Assembly: GCA_963748985.1 (NCBI GenBank)
Contig: CAVVKQ010000014.1
Coordinates: 1-64,000, forward strand
DNA: 64,000 bases
Origin: RPQJ01 sp963748985
GTDB taxonomy: Bacteria; Pseudomonadota; Gammaproteobacteria; Steroidobacterales; Steroidobacteraceae
Direction: 5' to 3'
This document shows positions 1 to 8,104 of the stretch, piece by piece. The notes under the pieces were generated by a model. It saw only the letters and a program-made list of their open reading frames with translations, did not search any database and was not told the origin of the DNA. A program made the translations under genes and the position numbers. Position 1 is the first letter of the stretch, and each line of letters opens with the position of its first letter.

Positions 1-472
1 CGAAGTGGTAACCGTGCTGCACCTCGAACGGAAAGGTCTCGGTCGCCTGCGGACCCTTGCGCGCGGCCGCGAGCACTGCATTGAGGCAGAAGTCGTCAGG
101 CCGGGTCGCGACGTCGAGGCCCAGGCGCCGCGTCAGGCAGTTCACGAAGAACGCCCGCGTCGTGTGCAAATCGACTTGCGTCGGGAATGGATGCGAGTAG
201 GTCGCACAGCCCGGTCGGGTCGACCAGCCGCTGAAACGGATATTCAGCTTGTAGGTCGCGTTGCAGCGGGGCATCCACTCGGCTTCGTCGATGCCCGCGT
301 CGGCAAAGAACTTGCGCAGAAGCGGCGTCGAACCCTCGCCGACGCCGATGATGCCGATCTCGGGCGATTCGACCAGCGTGATCCGCACGCGTTCGCGCGG
401 CCAGGCCCGTGCGAACAGCGTCGCGGCCATCCAGCCTGCCGTGCCACCCCCCACGATCACCACGTTCAGCAT
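1..472 (-). CDS. Flavin-dependent tryptophan halogenase family protein (C-terminus beyond left edge)
   Basis: An open frame reads leftward from the ATG at 472 and never meets a stop, so the C-terminal two thirds lie outside the window. The visible 157 residues start with the FAD-binding motif GGGTAGW (8-14), followed by GEGSTP at 45-50 where family members carry GEAT/GEST. NATYKLNIRFSGW places Lys75 where the catalytic lysine of PrnA-type halogenases (Lys79) sits. The start is only 22 nt after the stop of the next halogenase gene, so the two are probably cotranscribed with the TonB receptor upstream of them. The WxWxIP signature falls outside the window and cannot be checked. Substrate is unknown; free tryptophan is not implied by the family name. 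Confidence 0.85.
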   Translation of the reverse strand, partial: MLNVVIVGGGTAGWMAATLFARAWPRERVRITLVESPEIGIIGVGEGSTPLLRKFFADAGIDEAEWMPRCNATYKLNIRFSGWSTRPGCATYSHPFPTQVDLHTTRAFFVNCLTRRLGLDVATRPDDFCLNAVLAAARKGPQATETFPFEVQHGYHF

Positions 473-494
473 GCGGACCTCTCACCCGCCCGGG

Positions 495-1982
495 TCAGTC
501 CGCGCAGTACTGCCGGAGGAAGTCATCGTGCGGCACCAGGTGCGGCAACGGCTTCTGTACGACAGTACGGACGTTCGCAAGCATTTCCTGCAGGCTTGCC
601 TCCGGCAGCACGCCTGCAAGCGGGTGGTAGTCGGCCGGGACCATGCCCTGGCCCACCAGCACCTGTAGCCACGCGACTTCGGAGAAGAGTTCTTCCTGCT
701 CGCGATAGATCTTGCCGGTCGCGCTGAACAGCTGGAGCTTGCGAGCGAGCGAGTCGGGGATCGGCATCCGTCGACATTGCTTCCAGAAATCCTCGTCGCG
801 CCGGTTGAGGTGGTAGTGGCAGATGATGAAGTCCCGCACCTGCTCGAATTCGAGCCGCGACTGCCGGTTGTATTCGTCCACTTCCGCCGGCTTGATGCCA
901 CGGAACGGGAAGTGCTTGATCAGGCGCACCACGCCTGACTGGATCAGGTGGATGCTGGTGGACTCGAGTGGCTCGAGGAAACCACTCGCAAGCCCGATCG
1001 AGATGACGTTGCCATGCCACTGGCGCCGGCGACGACCGGTCTTGAAGCGAAGCAATCTCGGTTCGGCGAGCTGCTTCGTGCCGAGGTTGGCGAGCAGCCG
1101 CGCCACTGCCTCGTCGTCGCTCCATGCCTGGCTGCAGTAGACCATGCCATTGCCATTGCGGTGCTGCAACGGGATCTTCCATTGCCAGCCTGCGCCGTGG
1201 GCGATGGACCGCGTGTACGGCGCCGTGCGAGCGTCGCACTCGGACGGCACGGCGGCCGCGCGGTCGCACGGCAGCCAATGGCTCCAGTCCTCGTAACCCG
1301 TGTTGAGCGCCTCCTGAATCAGCAACCCGCGGAAACCCGAGCAGTCGATGAAAAGGTCGCCCGCGATCGACTGCCCGTCCGCCAACTCGACCGACGTGAC
1401 ATGCCCCGACTCAGGATGCAGGTTGACCCTGCAGATCGTCCCCTCGACTCGTTTCGCCCCCATGCGCTCACTCTCGCCGCGCAGATACTGCGCGTAGAGT
1501 CCCGCGTCGAAGTGATAAGCATACGGCAGGGCCGGCACATCCTGCTGCTGCTGGACGAAGCCGAACGTGCCCTGGCGCGCGGCCTGGAGGTTCAGCGAGT
1601 AATCCCACAGGTCGCCACCGCCGCCCGTCTCGCGTGCGCGGAACCAGAAGTGCTGGAACGGGCAGAACGGGAAGTCCTTGCCGATCGTCCCGAACGCGTG
1701 CATGTACACGTTGTCCGGATGGCCCCAGTTCTCGAACTGGATGCCGAGCTTGATCGTGGCCTTGCTGCGGCGCATGAAGTCGCGCTCGTCGAGCGCGAGC
1801 GCCTTGTTGAGCGACAGGATCGGCGGAATCGTCGCTTCGCCGACGCCGATGGTGCCGATGTCATCCGACTCCACCAGCGTGACGCTGACGGCTTTGCCGA
1901 GGATCTTCATGAGCAGCGCGGCACTGATCCACCCTGAAGTGCCACCGCCCACGATCACGACGTTGCGAACGATCGAGTTCAT
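495..1982 (-). CDS. Flavin-dependent tryptophan halogenase family protein
   Basis: This 495-residue protein is full length for the PrnA/RebH-like family. Visible signatures are GGGTSGW (12-18, FAD binding), GVGEAT (46-51), Lys78 in ATIKLGIQFENW (equivalent of the catalytic Lys79 of PrnA), GWQWKIPL (265-272, matching WxWxIP) and LEPLEST (337-342), whose Glu340-Ser341 match the conserved active-site Glu-Ser pair. Members use FADH2, O2 and halide to make hypohalous acid that is relayed to the lysine. The gene lies just after a TonB-dependent receptor and GH13 amylase, a context in which relatives from Brevundimonas and Xanthomonas have been studied and found to act on indole-type compounds. A weak AGGA precedes the ATG, and an intrinsic terminator sits only about 18 nt upstream of it. 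The physiological substrate is unknown. Confidence 0.9.
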   Translation of the reverse strand: MNSIVRNVVIVGGGTSGWISAALLMKILGKAVSVTLVESDDIGTIGVGEATIPPILSLNKALALDERDFMRRSKATIKLGIQFENWGHPDNVYMHAFGTIGKDFPFCPFQHFWFRARETGGGGDLWDYSLNLQAARQGTFGFVQQQQDVPALPYAYHFDAGLYAQYLRGESERMGAKRVEGTICRVNLHPESGHVTSVELADGQSIAGDLFIDCSGFRGLLIQEALNTGYEDWSHWLPCDRAAAVPSECDARTAPYTRSIAHGAGWQWKIPLQHRNGNGMVYCSQAWSDDEAVARLLANLGTKQLAEPRLLRFKTGRRRRQWHGNVISIGLASGFLEPLESTSIHLIQSGVVRLIKHFPFRGIKPAEVDEYNRQSRLEFEQVRDFIICHYHLNRRDEDFWKQCRRMPIPDSLARKLQLFSATGKIYREQEELFSEVAWLQVLVGQGMVPADYHPLAGVLPEASLQEMLANVRTVVQKPLPHLVPHDDFLRQYCAD

Positions 1983-1999
1983 GATCCGTCATCCTGGCG

Positions 2000-2034
2000 A
2001 AAAAAAACCCGCCGGCCGTGCGGCCGACGGGTTT
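2000..2034 (-). terminator. Intrinsic terminator between TonB receptor and halogenase
   Basis: Read on the minus strand this is a 14-bp stem with one mismatch (AAACCCGTCGGCCG paired with CGGCCGGCGGGTTT) followed by eight Ts. It lies between the receptor stop (2061) and the halogenase start (1982). It should end most receptor transcripts and let only read-through reach the halogenases. Confidence 0.85.
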
Positions 2035-2060
2035 GGAGTCAAAGCTCCAGCTGGGTCACA

Positions 2061-4847
2061 TCAGAACTTGTAGCGCAGGCCCAGCTGGTAGTTGCGTCCG
2101 TAGTTCGAGTAGCGGGTGATCTGACGCTCGTCGTCGTGCTCGAACTGCACGTACGGCTCGTTCGTCAGGTTGGTGCCGGACAGGAACAACGCCAGCCCAC
2201 CGAGTGCGCCCGAGAATCCGCCGCGACCGAAATCATAGCCGATCTGGGCGTCCCAGAGCTCGGTTGCGAGCACGGAGGTGTTCTGCAGGCCGTTGTTGCC
2301 GCCGCGGACTTCAGCCGTGTAATCGCTGCGGTAGTTGCCGCTGACACGCGCCTCGAACCCCATCTTCTCGAAGTAGGCCGTGATGCCATAGGACTCGTCC
2401 GAGAGCCCGATGATGTCGGCCTGCTGGTTGTCCACCTTCACGTTGTTGTCGAGGTGCGTGTAGTAGCCAAGGATGCCGAAACCATCGAGGAAGTCGGCCA
2501 CGACATTGAGCGGCAGGGCGAACTGCAGTTCGGTGCCGAAGATGTTGCCGCCACCGGACTCGATCGTCTGCTCGCTGTACCCGTCGAACGTGTACACGGT
2601 GCCGAGTTCGGGGTAGTAGAACTGAGTGAAATCCTCCGGCAGCTTGCCCGTCGTCTGCCACGACACGAGGTGCTTGTTGAACATGCCCACCGAGAGGTAG
2701 CCGTCCGGGGCGAAGTACCACTCGTACGACAGGTCGACCTGGTCGGTCTTGATCGGTTCGAGCTGCGGATTGCCCGCGTTGGCGGACCACGGCGAGCGGT
2801 CAATGTTGGCCGTCGGGATGTTGTTGCCCGGGTCGAAGACGATCGACGCGCCCGGCTTCAGCTTGTCGAGACGCGAACGGGTCATCACGCGCGAGGCGCT
2901 GAAGCGGATCTGCTGGTCGTCCGTCACGTCGAACATGAGATTGACGCTCGGCAGCAGATCACTGTAGGTCCTGCCGTCCGTGATCGGCACCGCGACCACG
3001 CCCGTCGGACTGCCCTGGGCGCCGAAGCCGTCGGCGGTCTGGTCCGAGTAGACGTACTGCAAGCCGACGTTGCCCCGGAACGGCGATTCGAAGTCCCCGT
3101 CGCTGGCGAAGTCGATCTGGAGGTAGCCGGTGGTGACCTTTTCCGTAATGTCCCAGGTGTCGGCCGCGCGGTTCGCCTTGAAATCGCCTTCGTTGTACGT
3201 CAGATAATGGCCGCTGTTGTACAGAGCGCGACCGTCGATCGCGACCATGCGCTGGCCGCCAAGGAAGTCGAGCGCGACCGTGCCGCGACGGACACCCTCG
3301 GGGATCGGCGAGTTCGCCGGGTAGGCCGGATCGGTGAGGAACAGGCCGGTATTGACCTTCGACTTCTCGCGATCGGTGTAATTCACGCCGAACGTGACGC
3401 CGGTAATCCGGCCGTCCATTTCCTTGTTCGCCTGCAGGCGCAGCGTGGCCAGGGTCTCTTCGAAGTCGGCGTAGTTGATGAAGCCGTCCTGGTCATCCGT
3501 GCAGTCCGGACCCGGGCAGTGCGGGTTGTCGAAACCCCAGTTCTTGGCACCCGCCAGCTTGACGAGATTGTAGTCGTCGTAGGGCAACGTGTAACCGAGG
3601 ATCGCGCCGTGATTGGTCATGCGGAATGAAACGTCGTCGGACGGCACGCCAGCCGCTGCTTCGCCGCGCCCGAAGCCGGAATAGATCTCGAGGTCCGAGA
3701 TCTTCTTGTCGATTTCGCTGTAGGCGCCGTCGAAGGTGACCGACATCGTGTCCGACAGCTGGTACTTCACGTTGATGCCGCCGGACATTAGCTCCGCATC
3801 CTGCTCGGCCGAGTCGTTGCGGATCTGCACGTAGTTGTTCAGCAACACGCCATCGGTCACGAGGCCATTGCTGACCGAGTTGACGACGTAGTCCGGCGTG
3901 CCCCAGATCGCTCCCGGCGTCTCGAGGCCGCGCTTGACCTGCTCGTCGAGATAATCGATGTAAAGGCCGTCGACGGTGACTTCCAGCGAGTCCGAGGGCT
4001 GCCACTGCAGTACGCCGGAGAACGAGTCGCGGTTCAGGGTCGCGGAACGCACATAGGACTTGTGGCCGCCGAGGATGTAGTCGCCGGCCGGCGTCTGCGG
4101 ATAGCCCCAGGCCTGCCACCATTCTTCCTGGCTGGGCGATTCCATCGTTGCGACCGTCAGCGCCACGCCGAGCGTGTCGCCGAGGAACTGGTCGACGTAA
4201 GTGCCCGCGGCGCGGTAGCCCGTGTCGTCCATGTCCGGGTTGAGCGCGCTCAGGTCGTTCATCTCGTAGGTGCCGTTGAGCGCGATGGTCGAACGCGCTT
4301 CGAGCGGACGAATTGTCTGCAGGTCGACCGTGCCGGCCACGCCCTGCGTCAGCAGGGTTGCGGTGGGTGACTTGTAGACCGTCGCGCGGGCAACGATCTC
4401 GGCCGGATAAAGGTCGAACTCGACACCGCGGTTGTCGCCCATGCCGAGCAGTTCGCGGCCGTTCATCGTCGCCGCGACGAAGTCCTGGCCGAAGCCGCGG
4501 ATCGAGATCGCGCTGGTGCGACCGTTGACGCGCTGACCCGTGACACCCGGCAGGCGTGCCAGTGATTCGGCGATGCTCGATTCAGGCAACTTGCCGATGT
4601 CCTCGGCCGAAACGGACTGCACGATGGCCGGCGCTTCGCGCTTGAACTCAATGGCGGACTCGAGTGCCTGGCGGAAGCCAGTCACGACGATCGTCTCGAT
4701 CTCCTCTTCGGCGGGGGGCGCAGTAGGCGCGGCCTCCTGGGCGTGGAGCGCGGCAGGCAGTGCCAGCGCCGTAGCGATTGCGAGAGAAAGTGCGGTACGA
4801 CGCGGTCCGATCAACTGGCCGCGAGTACGATTTATGCCGTGCAACAT
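2061..4847 (-). CDS. TonB-dependent receptor (Xanthomonas/Caulobacter-type outer-membrane transporter)
   Basis: The product is 928 residues from the ATG at 4847, preceded by GGGGG about ten bases upstream. The open frame continues further 5' but without a receptor-like N-terminus. A signal peptide ends at LPAALHAQEA, followed by an acidic Pro/Ala stretch and the TonB-box-like EEIETIVVTGFRQ. The plug domain follows (SIAESLARLPGVTGQR, SAISIRGFGQDF), then a long beta-barrel ending YQLGLRYKF with the usual terminal Phe. The YKSPTATLLTQGVAGTV segment and length fit the Xanthomonas/Caulobacter TonB receptor subfamily (TIGR01782-like). It would import an oligosaccharide across the outer membrane using TonB/ExbBD. 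The amylase gene immediately upstream and the glycogen genes beyond it suggest maltodextrin-like cargo. Paired palindromes in its upstream region are candidate operators. Confidence 0.92.
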   Translation of the reverse strand: MLHGINRTRGQLIGPRRTALSLAIATALALPAALHAQEAAPTAPPAEEEIETIVVTGFRQALESAIEFKREAPAIVQSVSAEDIGKLPESSIAESLARLPGVTGQRVNGRTSAISIRGFGQDFVAATMNGRELLGMGDNRGVEFDLYPAEIVARATVYKSPTATLLTQGVAGTVDLQTIRPLEARSTIALNGTYEMNDLSALNPDMDDTGYRAAGTYVDQFLGDTLGVALTVATMESPSQEEWWQAWGYPQTPAGDYILGGHKSYVRSATLNRDSFSGVLQWQPSDSLEVTVDGLYIDYLDEQVKRGLETPGAIWGTPDYVVNSVSNGLVTDGVLLNNYVQIRNDSAEQDAELMSGGINVKYQLSDTMSVTFDGAYSEIDKKISDLEIYSGFGRGEAAAGVPSDDVSFRMTNHGAILGYTLPYDDYNLVKLAGAKNWGFDNPHCPGPDCTDDQDGFINYADFEETLATLRLQANKEMDGRITGVTFGVNYTDREKSKVNTGLFLTDPAYPANSPIPEGVRRGTVALDFLGGQRMVAIDGRALYNSGHYLTYNEGDFKANRAADTWDITEKVTTGYLQIDFASDGDFESPFRGNVGLQYVYSDQTADGFGAQGSPTGVVAVPITDGRTYSDLLPSVNLMFDVTDDQQIRFSASRVMTRSRLDKLKPGASIVFDPGNNIPTANIDRSPWSANAGNPQLEPIKTDQVDLSYEWYFAPDGYLSVGMFNKHLVSWQTTGKLPEDFTQFYYPELGTVYTFDGYSEQTIESGGGNIFGTELQFALPLNVVADFLDGFGILGYYTHLDNNVKVDNQQADIIGLSDESYGITAYFEKMGFEARVSGNYRSDYTAEVRGGNNGLQNTSVLATELWDAQIGYDFGRGGFSGALGGLALFLSGTNLTNEPYVQFEHDDERQITRYSNYGRNYQLGLRYKF

Positions 4848-4993
4848 TGCTGACGAGCCCCCGGGATGTTTTGCGTTCAAACAACGGCGAACCGTTGGGT
4901 CGGGGATGCTAGTGAGATGCTCACTGACTATGCAAGAAATGCAATCGAATTCATCATCTTTTGTTGTAATTGGTTTTGTCCGGGATGATTTTC

Positions 4994-5006
4994 TTTGCGC
5001 CGCAAA
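4994..5006. promoter_or_regulatory. 13-bp palindrome, candidate operator
   Basis: TTTGCG-C-CGCAAA is a perfect inverted repeat around one central base, about 150 bp upstream of the receptor start. Its size and symmetry would suit a LacI-type or similar dimeric sugar regulator. No regulator gene is in the window. Confidence 0.4.
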
Positions 5007-5008
5007 AT

Positions 5009-5028
5009 GGCTTTGTTGCAATAAAGCC
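5009..5028. promoter_or_regulatory. 20-bp near-perfect palindrome, candidate operator
   Basis: GGCTTTGTTG/CAATAAAGCC pairs at nine of ten positions around a central TTGCAA. The flanks AAAATG and GCATTTT extend the symmetry with one bulged base. It lies two bases from the 13-bp palindrome, so the two may form one composite operator for the receptor-halogenase genes. Confidence 0.45.
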
Positions 5029-5190
5029 GCATTTTCTGGGCGCTTGCCGGGCGTCAGTGAGCCCGGCCGTGCCCCCCCGACGATGAACGTGGCGCTGCGA
5101 CTCGCCAGTCTCGGCGGGGCTGTCCGCCTAGCGCCGGACTGGCCATCGTGTACGTGACTGCGGCGACCGCAAAATGTACCTTGCGGCCCG

Positions 5191-6591
5191 TCAGCGCGTG
5201 AGGACCTTGTAGCCCCAGGCCGGCAGTTCGACCGCATCGCCGGCCCGCAGCTCGACGGACTGCCCGGTGGCGAAGTCCGTATACCTGCCGAGTGACAACT
5301 CGCTGTCGAAGGTCACGCGGCGTTTCTGCTTCGAGAAATTGAACAGCGCGAACACCTTGTTCTGCTCGTCCTGGCGCACGAAGCTCAGCACATGCTGCGG
5401 CGCACTGTTCGGCACGTCGATCATGCGTGCGCCCCACTGCGCGTTCCACAGCGCCGTGTTCGCCTTCTTGAGCGCGAACAGCCGGCGATACAATTCGCCG
5501 CGCGGATGCTCCTTCCAGACGATCGGGTCTTTCTCGAAGAACTCAAGTTGCCTGCCGTTGCCGGCTTCCTGGCCGTTGTAGATCAGCGGGATGCCGGCAC
5601 TTACCACTGATAGCACGGTCGCCGCCTCGAGCCCGGGACCGAACATCCCGGTCTCCGTACCTTCCCAGGCGTTCACGTCGTGGTTGGTGATGTACATCAT
5701 GCGCATGGCTTCCCGCGGCCAGGCGTTGTCCTGCTGCGAATAGTAGTTCCGCAGCGGGGGGATGCCCTTGCCGCCGGTCGTGGCCTGGTGCGCCGCCTGG
5801 TTCCAGGTCCACGCGTAGGTGGCGTCGAAGGCCTCGGCGTGCAACTCGGCCGTTTCCCACTCGGCCAGCATGAAAACCGGCTTGATCGCGTCGAGTTCGC
5901 GACGGGCGTTGTTCCAGAATTCGACTGGCACGTAGCCAGCCACGTCGCAACGGTAGCCGTCGATGCCGGCCTCCCGAACCCAGAACTTGAGCGCCTCGGT
6001 CATGTAATGCCGCAGGCCGGGCTGGCTGTAGTCGAGTTCGATGATGTCCGACCAGTCCCACCACGACGCAGGGTGGAATTCCCCCTTCCAGTCCCGCTCG
6101 TACCATTCGGGATGCTGCCCGACCAGCACGTTGTCCCAGGCCGTGTGGTTGGCAACCCAGTCGAGGATCACGTACAGCCCCAGTTCGTGGGCGCGGTCGA
6201 CGAAGCGCTTGAGATCGTCGAAGGTGCCGAACTCGGGGTTGACGGCGAGGTAGTCGCGGGGCGCGTAAGGGCTGCCCAGCGTGCCCTTGCGGTTCTTCTC
6301 GCCGATCGGCTGGATCGGCATGAGCCAGATGATGTTTGCACCCAGCGCTTTCAGGCGCGGTAATTGCTGCTGCGCGGCGGCGAGCGTTCCCTCCGGCGTG
6401 AACTGCCGCAGGTTGACCTGGTAGAGGACGGCGTCCTTCGTCCAATCGGGGTGGCGCAAGCGCACGTAGGGCACGGGTTGGAAACGCGAAAGTTCGTTGG
6501 CCATGGGCTGCGTCTGGGCTTCAGTCGGTGCAGCACAGCCTGTGATCGCCAGCGCAAGCGCGGCAACACGCAGGAACGTATTCATGGGCAT
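5191..6591 (-). CDS. GH13 alpha-amylase family lipoprotein
   Basis: The product is 466 residues. MPMNTFLRVAALALAITGC ends in a lipobox with Cys19, so the enzyme is probably a periplasmic, membrane-anchored lipoprotein. The four GH13 blocks are present: DWVANH (144-149), GYRCDVAGY with nucleophile Asp216, MLAEWE with acid/base Glu244, and TNHDVN with Asp305. A beta-sandwich-like C-terminal domain ends AWGYKVLTR. It would hydrolyse alpha-1,4-glucans or shorten maltodextrins. It lies directly upstream of the TonB receptor on the same strand, which fits trimming of imported oligosaccharides. Exact specificity (endo-amylase versus maltogenic or glucosidase-type) cannot be read from the motifs. MNTFLR, two codons in, is an alternative start. 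Confidence 0.9.
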   Translation of the reverse strand: MPMNTFLRVAALALAITGCAAPTEAQTQPMANELSRFQPVPYVRLRHPDWTKDAVLYQVNLRQFTPEGTLAAAQQQLPRLKALGANIIWLMPIQPIGEKNRKGTLGSPYAPRDYLAVNPEFGTFDDLKRFVDRAHELGLYVILDWVANHTAWDNVLVGQHPEWYERDWKGEFHPASWWDWSDIIELDYSQPGLRHYMTEALKFWVREAGIDGYRCDVAGYVPVEFWNNARRELDAIKPVFMLAEWETAELHAEAFDATYAWTWNQAAHQATTGGKGIPPLRNYYSQQDNAWPREAMRMMYITNHDVNAWEGTETGMFGPGLEAATVLSVVSAGIPLIYNGQEAGNGRQLEFFEKDPIVWKEHPRGELYRRLFALKKANTALWNAQWGARMIDVPNSAPQHVLSFVRQDEQNKVFALFNFSKQKRRVTFDSELSLGRYTDFATGQSVELRAGDAVELPAWGYKVLTR

Positions 6592-6705
6592 CTCCCGTAA
6601 AGACAGACGGCTCCGGGACGCGGCAAGTTGCGGCCCGGAAGTCTAGCAGCGAACGAATCCGGCACGGCTGCCCGCATAGGCGACGTCGTCGAGCGGTCGC
6701 AGCCG

Positions 6706-6861
6706 CAAGCACGCCACGGCGGTGACCTGCGCGGCATCATCAACCTCCTCTACTACATCGCGGGCATGGGATTCACGCAACTGTGGCTGGACCCGGCGCT
6801 CGAGAACAACCAGCCCGAGGCTTCCTACGGCGGTCACGCGATCACCGATTTCTACAACGTC
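6706..6861 (+). pseudogene. Remnant of a GH13 neopullulanase/cyclomaltodextrinase-type gene
   Basis: About 52 codons in one plus-strand frame read RHGGDLRGIINLLYYIAGM and GFTQLWLDPALENN, then GGHAITDFYNV. This is the start of the (beta/alpha)8 barrel of cyclomaltodextrinase/neopullulanase enzymes. Homology stops at 6861, two bases into the stop codon of the antiporter gene that runs the other way. No start, catalytic block or C-terminus survives, so this is a gene fragment left by a deletion or rearrangement. It supports a formerly larger maltodextrin locus. Confidence 0.75.
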
Positions 6862-8104
6862 AGGGCGCGGTGGCACCGGCCCTGGATCCGTCCCTGCCGG
6901 CGAACAGCGTCAACAGCGGCCCGGTCATGAAGGTTGTGCCAATCGCCATGACCATGAGCATCGTGAACAGGTCCTGGCCGATTACCCCGTGATCCAGGCC
7001 GACTTTCATCACGATCAGTTCCATCAGGGCCCGCGCGTTCATCAGCGAGCCGATGGCGAGCGAAGCGCGCCAGTTGCAGCCGGCAATGCGCGCGCCCGCG
7101 GCGCCACCCAGCACCTTGCCGGCAACGGCGGCTGCGAAGACGATCAGCAGCGCGGCGAGCCCCGTGCCGACGAAGGCCTTCGTGGTCGTGTTAAGGCCGG
7201 CAAGCGCAAAGAAGATCGGCATCAGTACGATGATCGCGATGTGTTCGACGCGCTCGATCAGCGCGTTCAACAGTCGATCGTCGCGCGGTAGCGTGACGCC
7301 GAACAAAAACGCGCCAAAGACAGGGTGCACGCCGAGCAGCTTGGTTGTGAACGCGCTGGCGAAGGTGCCGATCAGCAGCACTGCCAGCACCGATGCGTCC
7401 GGCACGCCTTTGGCCGCCGCCCTCGCCAGCCAGCGCGCGATGAGCGGTCGTACGACGACCAGCAACACGGTCGCGACAGCGACCAGCCCCAGCATGCGCA
7501 AGCCGAACGTGTGCCAGTCCCGGCCCGAGTCGGCCTTGACCACGACCACGGCGAGTAGCACCCACGCCAGCACGTCAGCGAGTGCCGCGGACGTGAGCGA
7601 CAACCGGCCGATGACCGAGTGCGTCATGCCACGTTCCTTGAGGATGCGTGCCATGATGGGGAACGCCGTAATTGACATGGCCGACGCCATGAACAGGGCA
7701 AAGGTCGTGAAGTCGACACCCGCGGGGGCGAAGTCGTCGTAGAGCAGCACGGCGGTGCCAAGCCCGAATGCGACAGGCACCGCGACCGACATCCCGCCGA
7801 TCCAGCCAGCGGCCACAAGCTGTCGGCGTGCGCCCTGGGGTGCACGCAGTTCTGCACCGACGATGAACATGAAAAGCACGAGACCGACCTGCGACAGGCC
7901 CTCGAGCGCCGGCAGGCTGTCCTTTGCGAACACATGCGCATGGAATTCGGGTGCCAGCGCGCCAAACACGATGGGTCCGAGCACGATCCCGGCAGTCATC
8001 TCGCCGACGACCGGAGGCTGGCCGACGTAGCGCAGCAACGCCGCCAGTAGCCTCGCCGTTGCGAGGATGACGACGAGCTGCAGCAGGAGTGGCGAGTAGA
8101 CCAC
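6860..8104 (-). CDS. CPA2-family cation:proton antiporter (KefB-type membrane domain)
   Basis: The product is 414 residues, nearly all hydrophobic, with about 12 predicted membrane segments. Family signatures include GQPPVVGEMTAGIVLGPI near residue 28, FMFIVGAELR, the discontinuous-helix region FASAFTTKLLGVHPVFGAF, and FFALAGLNT. There is no C-terminal TrkA-N (nucleotide-binding) domain, so it resembles short CPA2 antiporters rather than full KefB/KefC. The start is a GTG placed immediately after the TGA of malQ, implying coupled translation and membership of the glycogen operon. The stop codon coincides with the junction to the GH13 remnant, so the original C-terminus could have been altered. 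Transported ion (K+ or Na+) is unknown. Confidence 0.85.
   Translation of the reverse strand: MVYSPLLLQLVVILATARLLAALLRYVGQPPVVGEMTAGIVLGPIVFGALAPEFHAHVFAKDSLPALEGLSQVGLVLFMFIVGAELRAPQGARRQLVAAGWIGGMSVAVPVAFGLGTAVLLYDDFAPAGVDFTTFALFMASAMSITAFPIMARILKERGMTHSVIGRLSLTSAALADVLAWVLLAVVVVKADSGRDWHTFGLRMLGLVAVATVLLVVVRPLIARWLARAAAKGVPDASVLAVLLIGTFASAFTTKLLGVHPVFGAFLFGVTLPRDDRLLNALIERVEHIAIIVLMPIFFALAGLNTTTKAFVGTGLAALLIVFAAAVAGKVLGGAAGARIAGCNWRASLAIGSLMNARALMELIVMKVGLDHGVIGQDLFTMLMVMAIGTTFMTGPLLTLFAGRDGSRAGATAP

Larger units (their letters stand above)
4848..5190 (-). promoter_or_regulatory. Upstream regulatory region of the TonB receptor
   Basis: This 343-bp gap between the amylase stop and the receptor start holds no credible gene. 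Its central part (about 4910-5035) is clearly more AT-rich than its surroundings, and it carries two adjacent palindromes (listed separately) plus ATGCAA-type direct repeats near 4929-4944. It very probably contains the receptor promoter. I could not identify a convincing -35/-10 pair. Confidence 0.5.

Noticed and set aside
4848..5237. N-terminal extension of the TonB receptor frame
   Set aside because: The frame stays open upstream, but the receptor has a normal signal peptide from 4847 and the extension crosses the probable operator region and the amylase 3' end.
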